64,000 bases of DNA from Marmoricola sp. OAE513 (GTDB taxonomy: Bacteria; Actinomycetota; Actinomycetes; Propionibacteriales; Nocardioidaceae). The stretch spans positions 1,240,001-1,304,000 of the forward strand of contig NZ_JBEPOC010000001.1 of assembly GCF_040546585.1 (NCBI RefSeq), given 5' to 3'. Shown here one piece after another: positions 45,689 to 55,004 of the stretch. A program made the translations under genes and the position numbers. Positions within the stretch are counted from its first letter, which is position 1, and the number at the start of each line of letters is the position of its first letter. The notes under the pieces are model-generated. The model searched no databases and had not been told where the DNA came from. It was given only the letters and a program-made list of their open reading frames with translations.

Positions 45689-47559
45689 CCGGTGAGCTCG
45701 TGCACGAAGCACCAGCGCCAGGTCTCACCCGGTTCGGCCGAGCGCATCACCGGGTGCCCGGTCTCGTGGAAGTGAGCGGTCGCGTGCATCTTCGGGGAGG
45801 AGTCGCAGCAGGCGACGTGGCCGCAGTCCAGGCACATGCGCAGGTGCACCCAGGCGGATCCCTCCCGGATGCAGTCGCTGCACTCCGCGACCGCGTCCGG
45901 CTCGACGGGTCCCCGTGGCTGCTGCAGGTCCTCGCAGCCGCCCTCGAACACCAGCGGGCTCTGCGCGGCGCGCACGCGCTCGGTCTCGTTGTCGCTGTAC
46001 TCCAACATCGACTCCTCCACGTCCAGCATCGCCAGCACCTCTTCCACGATCTCGTGCGCGACCCGGCCGGTCGACCGGATCTCCAGGACTCTGGTCCGCT
46101 CCGCCTCGATCATCTTGCGTCGCTTCTTCGAGTACAGCTCGCTCGGCGTCATGGTCTCCGTGGTCGCGCCGATGCGCTCCCAGGCGGCGTAGTCGCGGCG
46201 GCGCACCCGGTCGCGCAGCGTGCCCGCGATGTCGTGCGGGTCCTCCTCGTGCTGCTCGAGCATGACGTCGAGCTTCGCCAGCCCGGCCTGCGACGCCTGG
46301 TGCAGCAGGTTGGCGCGCGACAGTGCGTCTGCTGTCGGGTCCGGCGACGGGACCCTCAGTCGGCGAGCGATCCACGGCAGCGACATGCCCTGCAGGAAGA
46401 GTGTTCCGGCCGTGACCGTGAAGGCGATGAGGAGCAGCACCTCACGGTGATCGGTGTCGACCGGGATGATGAACGCCGCGGCAAGCGTCACCACGCCACG
46501 CATGCCGGCCCAGCCGAGCAGGAACGTGTACGTCCACGGGGGCTTCTGACCGGTGTCGCCGTCGGGGCCCGGCCGCACGATCAGGTAGCGCGCGAGGAAC
46601 ACCCAGACGATCCGCAGCACGATGACCGCGAGGAGCGTCAGCGCGCAGACCAGCGCGATCTTCCCGCCACCCAGGCTGTCCTCGCCGGCGTCGTCGATGA
46701 TCGTGCGCGCCTGCAGACCGATCAGCAGGAAGACCGAACCCTCCAGCAGGAAGGAGATGCTGCGCCAGTTCATCCGCTCGGCGATCCTCGACTGGGCCGT
46801 CTGGAGGATCGGCGCCTTGTGCCCGAGCAGCAGGCCGGCGACGACGACGCTGATCACGCCGGAGGCGTGGATCTCCTCGGCGGCGATGTAGGCGGCGAAC
46901 GGAGTGATGATCGACAGGCCGGAGTCGAAGACCGGGTCGGTGACGTGCTTGCGGATGAAGCCGATCACGACGAAGAACGCCAGACCGATCAGGACGCCAC
47001 CACCCGCCGCGAGCGCGAAGTCGCGCGTCACGATGTACCAGGCGACGGTGCTGGTCAGGGCCGCGATCGCGGTGTTCAACGCCACCAGGGCGGTGGCGTC
47101 GTTGAACAGCGACTCACCCTCGAGAATCGTGACGACCCGCCGCGGCAGGCCGATCCGACGACCGATCGCCGTCGCCGCGATCGCGTCCGGCGGCGAGACG
47201 ACGGCACCGATCGCGAAGGCCGCGGCCCACCCGATCGTCGGCACCAGGGAGTGCACCAGCAGCGCGATGCCGGAGGTGGTGAACGCGACGAGGCCGACCG
47301 AGAGCAGCAGGATCGGGCGCCTGTTCGCGTTGAAGTCGACGAGCGAGGTCTGCAAGGAGGCCGAGTACAGCAGCGGCGGGAGCAGGCCGAGCAGGACGAC
47401 CTCGGGGTGCAGCTCGACGTCGGGGATGAACGGCAGGTACGAGCCCGCGATGCCGACGACGATCAGGGTCAGCGGCGCCGAGAGGTCCAGCCGTGCGCAG
47501 AGGGCATTGGTGGCCAGAACGGCGGCGACGAGGGAGACGAGGGTCAGGACGAGATCCAC
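45685..47559 (-). CDS. CPA1-type Na+/H+ antiporter with C-terminal UBP zinc finger
   Basis: A 624-residue protein. Residues about 1-410 are a cation:proton antiporter with about 12 spans, and the ion-site helix motif is EGESLFNDATALVALNT. A cytoplasmic helical region follows (about 415-540). The last 80 residues or so hold ECSDCIREGSAWVHLRMCLDCGHVACCDSSPKMHATAHFHETGHPV, the Cys/His spacing of a UBP-type (ubiquitin-hydrolase) zinc finger. Such fusions exist in actinobacteria; the finger's role is unclear because there is no ubiquitin. It probably exports Na+ for pH and salt homeostasis. Confidence 0.88.
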   Translation of the reverse strand: MDLVLTLVSLVAAVLATNALCARLDLSAPLTLIVVGIAGSYLPFIPDVELHPEVVLLGLLPPLLYSASLQTSLVDFNANRRPILLLSVGLVAFTTSGIALLVHSLVPTIGWAAAFAIGAVVSPPDAIAATAIGRRIGLPRRVVTILEGESLFNDATALVALNTAIAALTSTVAWYIVTRDFALAAGGGVLIGLAFFVVIGFIRKHVTDPVFDSGLSIITPFAAYIAAEEIHASGVISVVVAGLLLGHKAPILQTAQSRIAERMNWRSISFLLEGSVFLLIGLQARTIIDDAGEDSLGGGKIALVCALTLLAVIVLRIVWVFLARYLIVRPGPDGDTGQKPPWTYTFLLGWAGMRGVVTLAAAFIIPVDTDHREVLLLIAFTVTAGTLFLQGMSLPWIARRLRVPSPDPTADALSRANLLHQASQAGLAKLDVMLEQHEEDPHDIAGTLRDRVRRRDYAAWERIGATTETMTPSELYSKKRRKMIEAERTRVLEIRSTGRVAHEIVEEVLAMLDVEESMLEYSDNETERVRAAQSPLVFEGGCEDLQQPRGPVEPDAVAECSDCIREGSAWVHLRMCLDCGHVACCDSSPKMHATAHFHETGHPVMRSAEPGETWRWCFVHELTG

Positions 47560-47589
47560 GAGGTGATCCTAGGTGTGACCTGTTTCAGG

Positions 47590-47616
47590 GACGTCTCGGC
47601 AAGCTCGACGACCGGG
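47590..47616. repeat. Dispersed element, intergenic copy
   Basis: GACGTCTCGGCAAGCTCGAC followed by GACCGGG is the reverse orientation of the nuoG copy (CCGGTCGTCGAGCTTGCCGAG). It fills most of the 64-base gap between the antiporter and PIG-L genes. Confidence 0.65.
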
Positions 47617-47623
47617 GCTCGCC

Positions 47624-48361
47624 CTACTCGAACGACGGCGGGGCGTCGAAGTCGTAGGCGCGGAACAGCACCGCGTGCTCGACGCCCAGCGCCTTGCCGC
47701 CCATCGACGCGATCATCGGGATCAGGAAGCCGGCCGGTGGGTGGCCCTCGATCGCGCCGAGGTACTCACGGTGCGCCTCCAACGATGCCACTCCCTTCGC
47801 CAGCGCGTCTCCGGTCACGTCGACGCCGTGGGTCGGCTGGGTGTGCCCGCTGACCAGGAACCAGCGCGCCCGGTGCGGCGCCAGGCCCTCCTCGACGAGC
47901 TCGGGGAAGACCCACGGGTTGTCGGCGTCACGGATGGCGTCCAGCGTGGCCATGCCGGCCACCCGGTGGTCGGCCATGTTGAGGCCGGCGACGAACTCGA
48001 CCTCCCACGAGCCGGTCAGGACGACGTCGGGACGGAAGGTGCGGATCGCACGGGCGATGTCGCGGCGCAGCTCGAGGGTCGGCTGCAGGACCCCGTCAGG
48101 GTGCTCGAGCATCACGAGGCTGCTGACACCGACCGCGGCGCACGCGGCCTCCTGCTCGCCCCGGCGGATCCGCGCGGTCTCCTCCGGCGGCAGTGGCATC
48201 CCCGCCTCGCCGCGGGTCAGCAGGAGGTAGGAGACCTCGACACCCTGGTCGACCCACTTCGCGACCGCGGCGGACGTGCCGTACTCGACGTCGTCGGGGT
48301 GGGCGACGACGCAGAGCACACGGGCGAACTCGGCATCGGGAAGGTGCGGCAGTGTCTCCAT
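47624..48361 (-). CDS. PIG-L family deacetylase
   Basis: A 245-residue LmbE/PIG-L protein. The zinc motif VVAHPDDVEYG is near residue 17, followed by LLLTRGEAG, the ADHRVAG His motif and VSGHTQPTHGVDVTG. Family members remove acetyl groups from N-acetylglucosamine-type substrates, e.g. MshB in mycothiol synthesis. This one is shorter than MshB (about 300) and lacks that context, so I leave the substrate open. The ATG at 48361 or an in-frame GTG at 48382 can start it. Confidence 0.82.
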   Translation of the reverse strand: METLPHLPDAEFARVLCVVAHPDDVEYGTSAAVAKWVDQGVEVSYLLLTRGEAGMPLPPEETARIRRGEQEAACAAVGVSSLVMLEHPDGVLQPTLELRRDIARAIRTFRPDVVLTGSWEVEFVAGLNMADHRVAGMATLDAIRDADNPWVFPELVEEGLAPHRARWFLVSGHTQPTHGVDVTGDALAKGVASLEAHREYLGAIEGHPPAGFLIPMIASMGGKALGVEHAVLFRAYDFDAPPSFE

Positions 48362-48399
48362 GTCCCGATCGTAGGGACTCACCCCCGCCAGCGACAGGG

Positions 48400-49986
48400 T
48401 CAGGCGAGGGAGCGGATGCGGGCGTCGAGGTCGCGCCGGTTGTCCCGCCGGATGGTCGCCTCGACCACGTCGATGCCGCCGTTCGGGTTGGCGAGCGCGT
48501 GTGCGAGCTCTGCCGCGTCGTCGACCTTCCAGTGCGGGATCCGCAAACCGTTGCAGAGCGCTCCGAGGTCGACGCCGTGCGGGGTCCCGAAGACCTTCTC
48601 GAAGCTGTCGGCGTACTCGGCGGCACCCTGCTCAAGGGTCGCGAAGATCGAACCGCCGTTGTCGTTGGCCACCACGATCGTGAGATCCGGGCGCTGCTCC
48701 GCCGGGCCGAGCACCAGCGCGGTCAGGTCGTGCAGGAAGGTGACGTCGCCGACGTACAGGATCGCGCGCGTGGTGTGCGGGCGCCCGAGCGTCGCTCCGA
48801 TCGCCGAGGAGAGCGTTCCGTCGATACCTGCCAGCCCGCGGTTGGCGATGACCAGCCGGCGACCGCCGACCGGGTACGCCCCGGCGACCAGGTCGAGGTC
48901 GCGCACGGGGTTGCTCGCGCCGACGAACAGCAGACCCTCGTCGGGCACCGCGGCGTGCACCGCCTTCGCCACGTCGTACGGCGTGAGCTCGCCCTGGTCT
49001 GCCAGGACCCCGTCGATGCGGGCGGACAGCGTCCGGTCGGCGTCGCGCCAGGACTCCAGCCATGCGGGGTCGGCGACCTCGTCGACCTCGAAGGGACCGT
49101 CGTACTCGAAGGACACCGGGTGCGGGCGGTCCGCCCACAGCCCGCGGGCTCGGCGCGAGACGACCTCGATGCCCTCCCGGGCGAGCAGTCGTTGGACCGG
49201 ACGCGACAGCGTCGGCGACCCGGCCACCACGACGCGCTCCACCTGATCACCCAGCTCCGTGCCGAGGAGCAACCGGTACGCGCGGATCACGTTCGGGCCG
49301 TTGCGGGCGCCGCTGGTCGGCTCGGCGAGAAGCGGCCACCCGGCTGCTTCGGCGAGCACCCGTGGGCCTGGTCCGGTGTCATCGCCGGCGACCACGACGG
49401 TGCGAGGACCCTGGGCGAGCAGGTGCGGGGTGCCACGGGTCCACGGTCCACGGTCCGGCTGCACCGTCGTCGGCACGAAGCGATCGGCGGGTAGAAGCGG
49501 CTCGTCGAGCTGGACGTTGAGGTGCACCGGACCGAGCTCGGTACCGGCCAGCGCTCCGGCGAGCTCGGCGCCCGAGATCACGTCGGTGGACGGGATCGCG
49601 GCGCCGTAGAGGGCCACCTGGTCCGTGGTCTGGTTGGCCAGCGTGCCGCGCAGTCGCGCCGGTCGGTCCGCCGTGACCGCGATCAGCGGCACTCCCGCGT
49701 GCGCAGCCTCCATCAGGGCAGGGTGCAGGTTGGCGGTCGCCGTTCCTGACGTGGTGACCACCGCGACGGGCACGCGGGAGGACTTGGCGATGCCGAGTGC
49801 CAGGAAGGCGCCGGTGCGCTCGTCGATCCGGGTGTGCAGCGTGAGCACATCGGCTGCGGCAGCATCCACGAGGGCGAGCGACAACGGAGCGTTGCGCGAA
49901 CCCGGCGCCACCACGACGTGTCGTACGCCGACGCCGAGCAGCGCCTCGACGCAGGCCCGCGCGAGCACGGTGGAGTTCTCGGTCAC
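48400..49986 (-). CDS. menD: 2-succinyl-5-enolpyruvyl-6-hydroxy-3-cyclohexene-1-carboxylate synthase
   Basis: A 528-residue ThDP enzyme that joins isochorismate and 2-oxoglutarate in menaquinone synthesis. N-terminal VLARACVEALLGVGVRHVVVAPGSRNAPLSLAL, TADRPARLRGTLANQTTDQVALYG, and the ThDP motif VGDVTFLHDLTAL ending in VVANDNGGSIF are all diagnostic of MenD. The ATG overlaps the menC stop (ATGA), so menE-menC-menD form one unit. Its oxoacid substrate is shared with KorAB. Confidence 0.95.
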   Translation of the reverse strand: MTENSTVLARACVEALLGVGVRHVVVAPGSRNAPLSLALVDAAAADVLTLHTRIDERTGAFLALGIAKSSRVPVAVVTTSGTATANLHPALMEAAHAGVPLIAVTADRPARLRGTLANQTTDQVALYGAAIPSTDVISGAELAGALAGTELGPVHLNVQLDEPLLPADRFVPTTVQPDRGPWTRGTPHLLAQGPRTVVVAGDDTGPGPRVLAEAAGWPLLAEPTSGARNGPNVIRAYRLLLGTELGDQVERVVVAGSPTLSRPVQRLLAREGIEVVSRRARGLWADRPHPVSFEYDGPFEVDEVADPAWLESWRDADRTLSARIDGVLADQGELTPYDVAKAVHAAVPDEGLLFVGASNPVRDLDLVAGAYPVGGRRLVIANRGLAGIDGTLSSAIGATLGRPHTTRAILYVGDVTFLHDLTALVLGPAEQRPDLTIVVANDNGGSIFATLEQGAAEYADSFEKVFGTPHGVDLGALCNGLRIPHWKVDDAAELAHALANPNGGIDVVEATIRRDNRRDLDARIRSLA

Positions 49987-50936
49987 AGGGACAGATCCTG
50001 CCGCACGGACGCGAGCCGGTCGCGCCAGTGCGCCGTCCGGGCGTAGTTCGGGGACAGCGCCAGCGCCTTGCCAGGATCGACGTCGCGTCTCCCGACCGGG
50101 AGCATCCCGTCGACCGGGAGCAACGGGTCGAGGACCAGGTCGTCACCGAGGAGCTGGACGGTCGCGAGGCCGCACGCGTGCTGCAGCTCGGGCAGCGCCG
50201 CGGCCAGTGCCACTCCCGCGGCGATGCCGATGCTCGTCTCCAACGCGCTGCTCACCACCACCGGCAGTCCGATGTCCTCGGCGATCCGTAGGCAGGCCCG
50301 GACGCCACCGAGAGGCTGCACCTTGAGCACGGCGATGTCCGCGGCGTCGAGATCGCGCACCCGGTAGGGGTCCTCGGCCCGACGGATGGACTCGTCGGCG
50401 GCGATCGGCACGTCGACCTTCCGGCGCACGAGCGCCAGGTCCTCGACGGTCGGGCTCGGCTGCTCGACGTACTCCAGACCGCCGGCCGACCGGTCGAGCA
50501 CCGGGATCCGCCGGACCGCCTCGTCCGAGGACCAACCCGCGTTCGCGTCGATCCGGATCAGGCCGTCCGGCCCGAGTGCCTCGCGCACGGCCTCCAGACG
50601 CGCCTCGTCCTCGGCGTCGGCCTGACCGCGCTCGGCGACCTTCACCTTCGCGGTGCGGCACCCCTGGGACGCGAGCACGATCTCGCGGGCACGTTGGGGT
50701 GAGCACGCCGGCACGGTGACGTTGACCGGGATGCTGGTGCGCACCGGCTCGGGCCACCCGGTCTCAGCAGCTTCCAGCGCAGCCCGTAGCCAGGGCAGGG
50801 CGGTGGCGTCGTCGTACTCGAGGAACGGGCTGAACTCGCCCCAGCCGGCATCACCGCGCAGCACCATTCCCTCGCGCACGTCGATCCCGCGGAACCGGGT
50901 GCGCAGCGGGATCGAGTACACCTGCGTCTCAGGCAT
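49983..50936 (-). CDS. menC: o-Succinylbenzoate synthase
   Basis: A 317-residue enolase-superfamily dehydratase that makes o-succinylbenzoate. The catalytic Lys is in TAKVKVAERG, metal ligands are in IRIDANAGW, YVEQPSPTVEDL and PIAADESI, and the second Lys is in AVLKVQPLGG. The ATG at 50936 is chosen; it overlaps the menE stop by 8 bases. The stop overlaps the menD start. Confidence 0.94.
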   Translation of the reverse strand: MPETQVYSIPLRTRFRGIDVREGMVLRGDAGWGEFSPFLEYDDATALPWLRAALEAAETGWPEPVRTSIPVNVTVPACSPQRAREIVLASQGCRTAKVKVAERGQADAEDEARLEAVREALGPDGLIRIDANAGWSSDEAVRRIPVLDRSAGGLEYVEQPSPTVEDLALVRRKVDVPIAADESIRRAEDPYRVRDLDAADIAVLKVQPLGGVRACLRIAEDIGLPVVVSSALETSIGIAAGVALAAALPELQHACGLATVQLLGDDLVLDPLLPVDGMLPVGRRDVDPGKALALSPNYARTAHWRDRLASVRQDLSL

Positions 50937-51949
50937 CGGCTGCGATCTCCTGGATCCGGACGCGGTCGGGTTTCCCGTTCGCGAGCTCGGGCAGCCGCTC
51001 GACGACGACCACCGCCCGTGGCGCCCACTCTCGCGGTTCGACGGCCTCCCGCACCGTGGCAAGGGACGGCGGGTGGCTGGTCTCGAGGACCGCGACGACG
51101 CGCTCGCCCCACTCCGGGTCCGGCACGCCCACGACCTCGACCGCACGGACGGAAAGGGACCCGGCGAGCTGGGTGGCGACCGCGTGCGCCGGAACCTTCA
51201 CCCCGCCGCTGATGATCATGTCGTCGACCCGACCGTCGATGCGGAGGCGGCCGTCCTCGGCCCAGTGGCCGACGTCGTTGGTCACGAGCCAGCCGTCGCG
51301 AAAGGCGGCGGCCGTGCGCTCGGGCTCGCCCTCGTAGCCGGCGAAGAGAACGGGGCCGCGGAGGAGGACGTCGCCGTCGTCGATCCTGATCTCGACGCCG
51401 TCGAGCGGGACGCCGTCGTACACGCAACCGCCGCAGGTCTCGCTCATGCCGTAGGTCTGCACGACGGCGATGCCTGCTTCCTCGGCGTCGGCCCGGACCG
51501 AGGGGTCCGAGCGGACCGCCACCGACCAGCACGGCGGTGAACCGACCGAGGTCGCGCACCGCTCCCTGGTCCTCGAGCGCCCGGAAGAGCTGGGTGGGGA
51601 CGAGGGAGACGTAGCGACGGTCGGAGGTCATCCGCTCCCAGGCGGCACCCAGGTCCGCGCCCAGCAGCACCGGCTCGGTGCCGGCGACCACCGAGCGGTA
51701 CAGCACCTGCACCCCGGCGACGTAGGTCGGCGGGAGGTTCAGCACCCACTGACCGTGCCCGCCGAGGCGCTCGGCGGTGGCCAGGACCGAGGCGCGCAAG
51801 GCGCCGCGGGAGAGCTGCACCCGCTTCGGTCGCCCGGTCGACCCGGAGGTCTCGATGACCAGCGGCGGCGGGTCGGGAGCCGTGTCCCAGTCGCGGAGCA
51901 GCGCCAGGATCTCCTCGGCGCTCCCGGAGACCGGCGACAGACTGCTCAC
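50929..51949 (-). CDS. menE: o-Succinylbenzoate-CoA ligase (single +1 frameshift)
   Basis: An AMP-forming ligase that activates o-succinylbenzoate with CoA, about 339 residues after correction, so short and compact as in other actinobacteria. The P-loop IETSGSTGRPKRVQLS is near residue 35. After the break come TYGMSETCGGCVYDG and the catalytic Lys in LANGKPDRVRI. The frame breaks in a run of four G (51502-51505, plus strand). Removing one gives VLVGGGPLGPSVRADAEEAG. Base-calling error is likeliest. GTG start at 51949. First gene of menE-menC-menD. Confidence 0.88.
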
Positions 51950-51992
51950 ACCCGAGAACCTACTCGCCCGAGAGCCTGCGAGAATGCCCGCC

Positions 51993-52868
51993 ATGGCAAC
52001 AGCAGCGCAGTGGATCGAAGGCGCCCGCCCCCGCACCCTCCCCGCGGCGGTCGCGCCCGTCCTGGCCGGTACCGGCATCGCGGCGTACTCGCACGTCGAG
52101 GTGTGGTGGAAGGCCGGGCTGGCGTTGCTCGTCTCGCTGCTCCTCCAGGTCGGCGTCAACTACGCGAACGACTACTCCGACGGGATCCGGGGGACCGACG
52201 ACGACCGGGTCGGTCCGTTGCGGCTCGTCGGGTCGGGTGTGGCCCAGCCCGACGCCGTGAAGGCGGCCGCGTTCACCGCGTTCGGTGCAGCCGGGGTGGC
52301 CGGCCTCGCGCTGGCGGCGAGCACGTCGTGGTGGTTGGTCGCGGTCGGCGCCGTCAGCATCCTGGCTGCGTGGTTCTACACCGGCGGCAAGAAGCCCTAC
52401 GGCTACCTCGGCCTCGGCGAGGTGATGGTGTTCGTGTTCTTCGGCCTCGTCGCGGTGCTCGGCACCGTCTACGTCCAGGCCGAGGAGATCAACGGTTCGT
52501 CCTGGATGGCGGCGATCGGCATCGGCGCGATCGCGTGCGCCATCCTCGTCGCGAACAACCTGCGCGACATCCCCACCGACACCGTGGCCGGCAAGAACAC
52601 CCTCGCGGTCAAGCTCGGTGACGACTGGACCCGCGGCCTGTACGTCGCGCTGATCTGCGTCGCGATCACGATGCTGGCGATGGTCGCCGACGAGACCTCC
52701 GCGTGGGCGGGTCTCGGCGCGCTCGGACTGGTCCCGCTGCTGCGCTCGAGCCTCGTGGTCGCGCGAGGCGCGAGCGGTCGCGCGCTGATCCCGGTGCTCC
52801 AGCTGACCGGCGTCGGGGAGCTGCTCTACGCGGCGGGCATCTTCGCGGGACTGCTCATCGCGCGCTAG
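51993..52868 (+). CDS. menA: 1,4-Dihydroxy-2-naphthoate polyprenyltransferase
   Basis: A 291-residue UbiA-family membrane prenyltransferase that joins the naphthoate head to the polyprenyl tail. [20 protein letters not shown] opens the protein. The first Asp motif is [17 protein letters not shown] and the second is [22 protein letters not shown]. About eight or nine spans. The ATG at 51993 is used; an ATG at 51984 is also possible. Divergent from menE across 43 bases, convergent with the PLP enzyme gene by 14 bases of overlap. Confidence 0.94.
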   Translation: MATAAQWIEGARPRTLPAAVAPVLAGTGIAAYSHVEVWWKAGLALLVSLLLQVGVNYANDYSDGIRGTDDDRVGPLRLVGSGVAQPDAVKAAAFTAFGAAGVAGLALAASTSWWLVAVGAVSILAAWFYTGGKKPYGYLGLGEVMVFVFFGLVAVLGTVYVQAEEINGSSWMAAIGIGAIACAILVANNLRDIPTDTVAGKNTLAVKLGDDWTRGLYVALICVAITMLAMVADETSAWAGLGALGLVPLLRSSLVVARGASGRALIPVLQLTGVGELLYAAGIFAGLLIAR

Positions 52869-53973
52869 TCGGCTCGACCCAGGCGCCGGTCTCGTAGAAG
52901 CGCTCCAGCGTCGCCGTGTACGGCCCGATGTCGAGCCCCTGCTCGGCCAACCAGCCGTCGTCGTAGTACGTGTCGGCGTACCGCTCGCCGCCGTCGCACA
53001 GCAGGGTCACCACCGAACCGGTCTCGCCTGCGGACCGCATCTCCGAGACCAGGCGGAGCGCGCCCCACATCGCGGTTCCGGTCGAGGCGCCGACCGAGCG
53101 CCCGGTGGTGCGCGAGGTCCAGCGCATCGCGGCGATCGACGCCGCGTCGGGCACCGAGATCATCGCGTCCACGACGCTGGCCTGGAAGGACGGCTCGACG
53201 CGCGGTCGCCCGATGCCCTCGATCCGCGAACCGACTCCGGTCACGTGGCTCGGGTCCTCGTTCACCCAGCCCTCGAAGAACGCCGAGTTCTCCGGGTCGA
53301 CCACGCAGACCTTGGTCGGGTACTGCTGGTAGCGCACGAACCGACCCAGGGTGGCCGACGTGCCGCCGGTGCCGGCGCCGACCACCAGCCAGGTCGGAAC
53401 GGGGTGACGCTCCGCGGAGAGCTGGTCGAAGATCGACTCGGCGATGTTGTTGTTGCCGCGCCAATCGGTGGCCCGCTCGGCGTACGTGAACTGGTCGAGG
53501 TAGTGCCCGCCCGTCTCGGCAGCGAGGCGCGCGGCCTCGGCGTAGATCGACCCGGCGTCGGCGACCAGGTGGCAGCGCCCGCCCTGGAACTCGATCAGCG
53601 CGATCTTCTCCGGCGACGTCGATGCCGGCATCACCGCGACGAAGGGCAGGCCGAGCAGCCGCGCGAAGTACGCCTCCGAGACGGCGGTCGACCCCGAGGA
53701 CGCCTCCACGATCGTGGAGCCCTCGTGGATCCATCCGTTGCAGAGCGCGTAGAGGAACAGCGAACGGGCCAGCCGGTGCTTCAGGGAACCGGTCGGGTGC
53801 ACGGACTCGTCCTTGAGGTACAGGTCGATGCCCCATGCGGCCGGCAGGCCGAAGACGTGCAGGTGGGTGTCGGCCGAGCGGTTGGCGTCCGCCTCCACCA
53901 GCCGGACCGCCTCGTTGACCCAGGCCCGCCCGGACTGGTCGCGCGACGCGGTTCGGCAGCAGCCGTCGCTCAT
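52855..53973 (-). CDS. PLP-dependent cysteine synthase-family enzyme (Cds1-like)
   Basis: A 372-residue fold-type II PLP enzyme. The PLP Lys is in [20 protein letters not shown] (near residue 65), [21 protein letters not shown] supplies the Asn/Ser loop, and the phosphate-binding [16 protein letters not shown] follows. The sequence around the Lys recalls mycobacterial Cds1 (L-cysteine desulfhydrase) more than CysK, so cysteine desulfuration is my inference; O-acetylserine sulfhydrylase is the alternative. The ATG overlaps the stop of the preceding DUF4229-like gene (ATGA). Confidence 0.85.
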   Translation of the reverse strand: MSDGCCRTASRDQSGRAWVNEAVRLVEADANRSADTHLHVFGLPAAWGIDLYLKDESVHPTGSLKHRLARSLFLYALCNGWIHEGSTIVEASSGSTAVSEAYFARLLGLPFVAVMPASTSPEKIALIEFQGGRCHLVADAGSIYAEAARLAAETGGHYLDQFTYAERATDWRGNNNIAESIFDQLSAERHPVPTWLVVGAGTGGTSATLGRFVRYQQYPTKVCVVDPENSAFFEGWVNEDPSHVTGVGSRIEGIGRPRVEPSFQASVVDAMISVPDAASIAAMRWTSRTTGRSVGASTGTAMWGALRLVSEMRSAGETGSVVTLLCDGGERYADTYYDDGWLAEQGLDIGPYTATLERFYETGAWVEPTSAR

Positions 53974-54257
53974 GGCTGGCGCGGGCTCTCGACGTCCTCG
54001 TCCTCGGCCGTCTTCATCTCCTCGAACCGGATCCGGGCCCGCTCGGCTCGCTCCTGCACGCTGATGGCCAGCTGCTCGCGCGGACCCTCCAACAGCTTGT
54101 AGGAGAGCACGAACGAGATCGCGCCGCCGATCACGAGCGACCACAGGATGATCTGGCCCTCGTCGTCGGAGAGGATGACGCCGACCGCGCCGACGACGGC
54201 GAAGCTGACGACGAACAGGCCGAGACGTGCAGCGGTGTAGATCAGGAAGTACTTCAC
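53970..54257 (-). CDS. DUF4229-like small membrane protein
   Basis: A 95-residue protein with two close membrane helices ([28 protein letters not shown] and [21 protein letters not shown]) and a charged C-terminus ([20 protein letters not shown]). This matches the actinobacterial DUF4229 layout. The gene is translated together with the downstream PLP enzyme gene through a 4-base overlap. Function unknown. It diverges from the next gene across 40 bases. Confidence 0.75.
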   Translation of the reverse strand: MKYFLIYTAARLGLFVVSFAVVGAVGVILSDDEGQIILWSLVIGGAISFVLSYKLLEGPREQLAISVQERAERARIRFEEMKTAEDEDVESPRQP

Positions 54258-54297
54258 CCGGCCTAGGGTATTCCCGGCCAGGAACTACGCTTGCAGG

Positions 54298-54531
54298 GTG
54301 ATCCGCTTCGTAGTCTTCCTGCTGCTCCTCGCGCTGGTCCTGTACGCCGTGTTCTGGGCAATCGACCGGCGCAATTCCGGGGGTAGCGAGGATCCGGCGC
54401 GCCCGCTCCCCCGCGGCCCGCTCGGACCGGACGACGACGAGGCCTTCCTGCGCAATCTGGATCGCGAGCAGCGTCGAACCACCGACGACCCCCCTCCCAC
54501 GTCCCAGGAGACCCATGAGCACCCTGAGTGA
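54298..54531 (+). CDS. Small single-span membrane protein
   Basis: A 77-residue protein from a GTG start: one N-terminal helix ([20 protein letters not shown]) and a polar tail with [21 protein letters not shown], a pattern seen in short actinobacterial membrane proteins near the menaquinone genes. Function unknown. Its last 17 bases overlap the start of the glutathione peroxidase gene in another frame, so expression is probably coupled. Confidence 0.65.
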   Translation: MIRFVVFLLLLALVLYAVFWAIDRRNSGGSEDPARPLPRGPLGPDDDEAFLRNLDREQRRTTDDPPPTSQETHEHPE

Positions 54532-55003
54532 TTTCTCTGCCCGCACGCTGACCGGCCAGGAGCAGGACCTCGCGGCGTACGCCGGCAAGGTCGTCCTCGT
54601 CGTCAACACCGCCTCCAAGTGCGGCTTCACGCCCCAGTTCGAGGGCCTGGAGAAGGTCTACGAGAAGTACAACGAGCAGGGCCTCGTCGTGCTCGGCTTC
54701 CCGTGCAACCAGTTCGCCTCCCAGGACCCGGGCACCTCGGACGAGATCGGCGAGTTCTGCCAGAAGAACTACGGCGTCTCGTTCCCGATGATGGAGAAGG
54801 TCGACGTGAACGGCGACGACGCGCACCCGCTCTACACCTGGCTGAAGTCCGAGAAGGGCGGCGTGCTCGGCAGCAAGAAGATCAAGTGGAACTTCACCAA
54901 GTTCCTGATCGGCCGCGACGGCAAGGTCGTCAAGCGCTACGGCAGCTCGACCAAGCCCGAGGCGATCGCCGGCGACATCGAGAAAGAGCTCGCCAAGAAC
55001 TGA
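54515..55003 (+). CDS. Glutathione peroxidase-family thiol peroxidase
   Basis: A 162-residue GPx-fold protein with Cys, not selenocysteine, at the active site: [16 protein letters not shown] (C36), [13 protein letters not shown] (C64, Q69), then C82 in GEFCQKNYG as probable resolving Cys, and [10 protein letters not shown]. Such Cys-GPx usually take electrons from thioredoxin rather than glutathione. It overlaps the upstream small membrane-protein gene. The 32-bp repeat array begins two bases past its stop. Confidence 0.9.
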   Translation: MSTLSDFSARTLTGQEQDLAAYAGKVVLVVNTASKCGFTPQFEGLEKVYEKYNEQGLVVLGFPCNQFASQDPGTSDEIGEFCQKNYGVSFPMMEKVDVNGDDAHPLYTWLKSEKGGVLGSKKIKWNFTKFLIGRDGKVVKRYGSSTKPEAIAGDIEKELAKN

Positions 55004-55004
55004 C

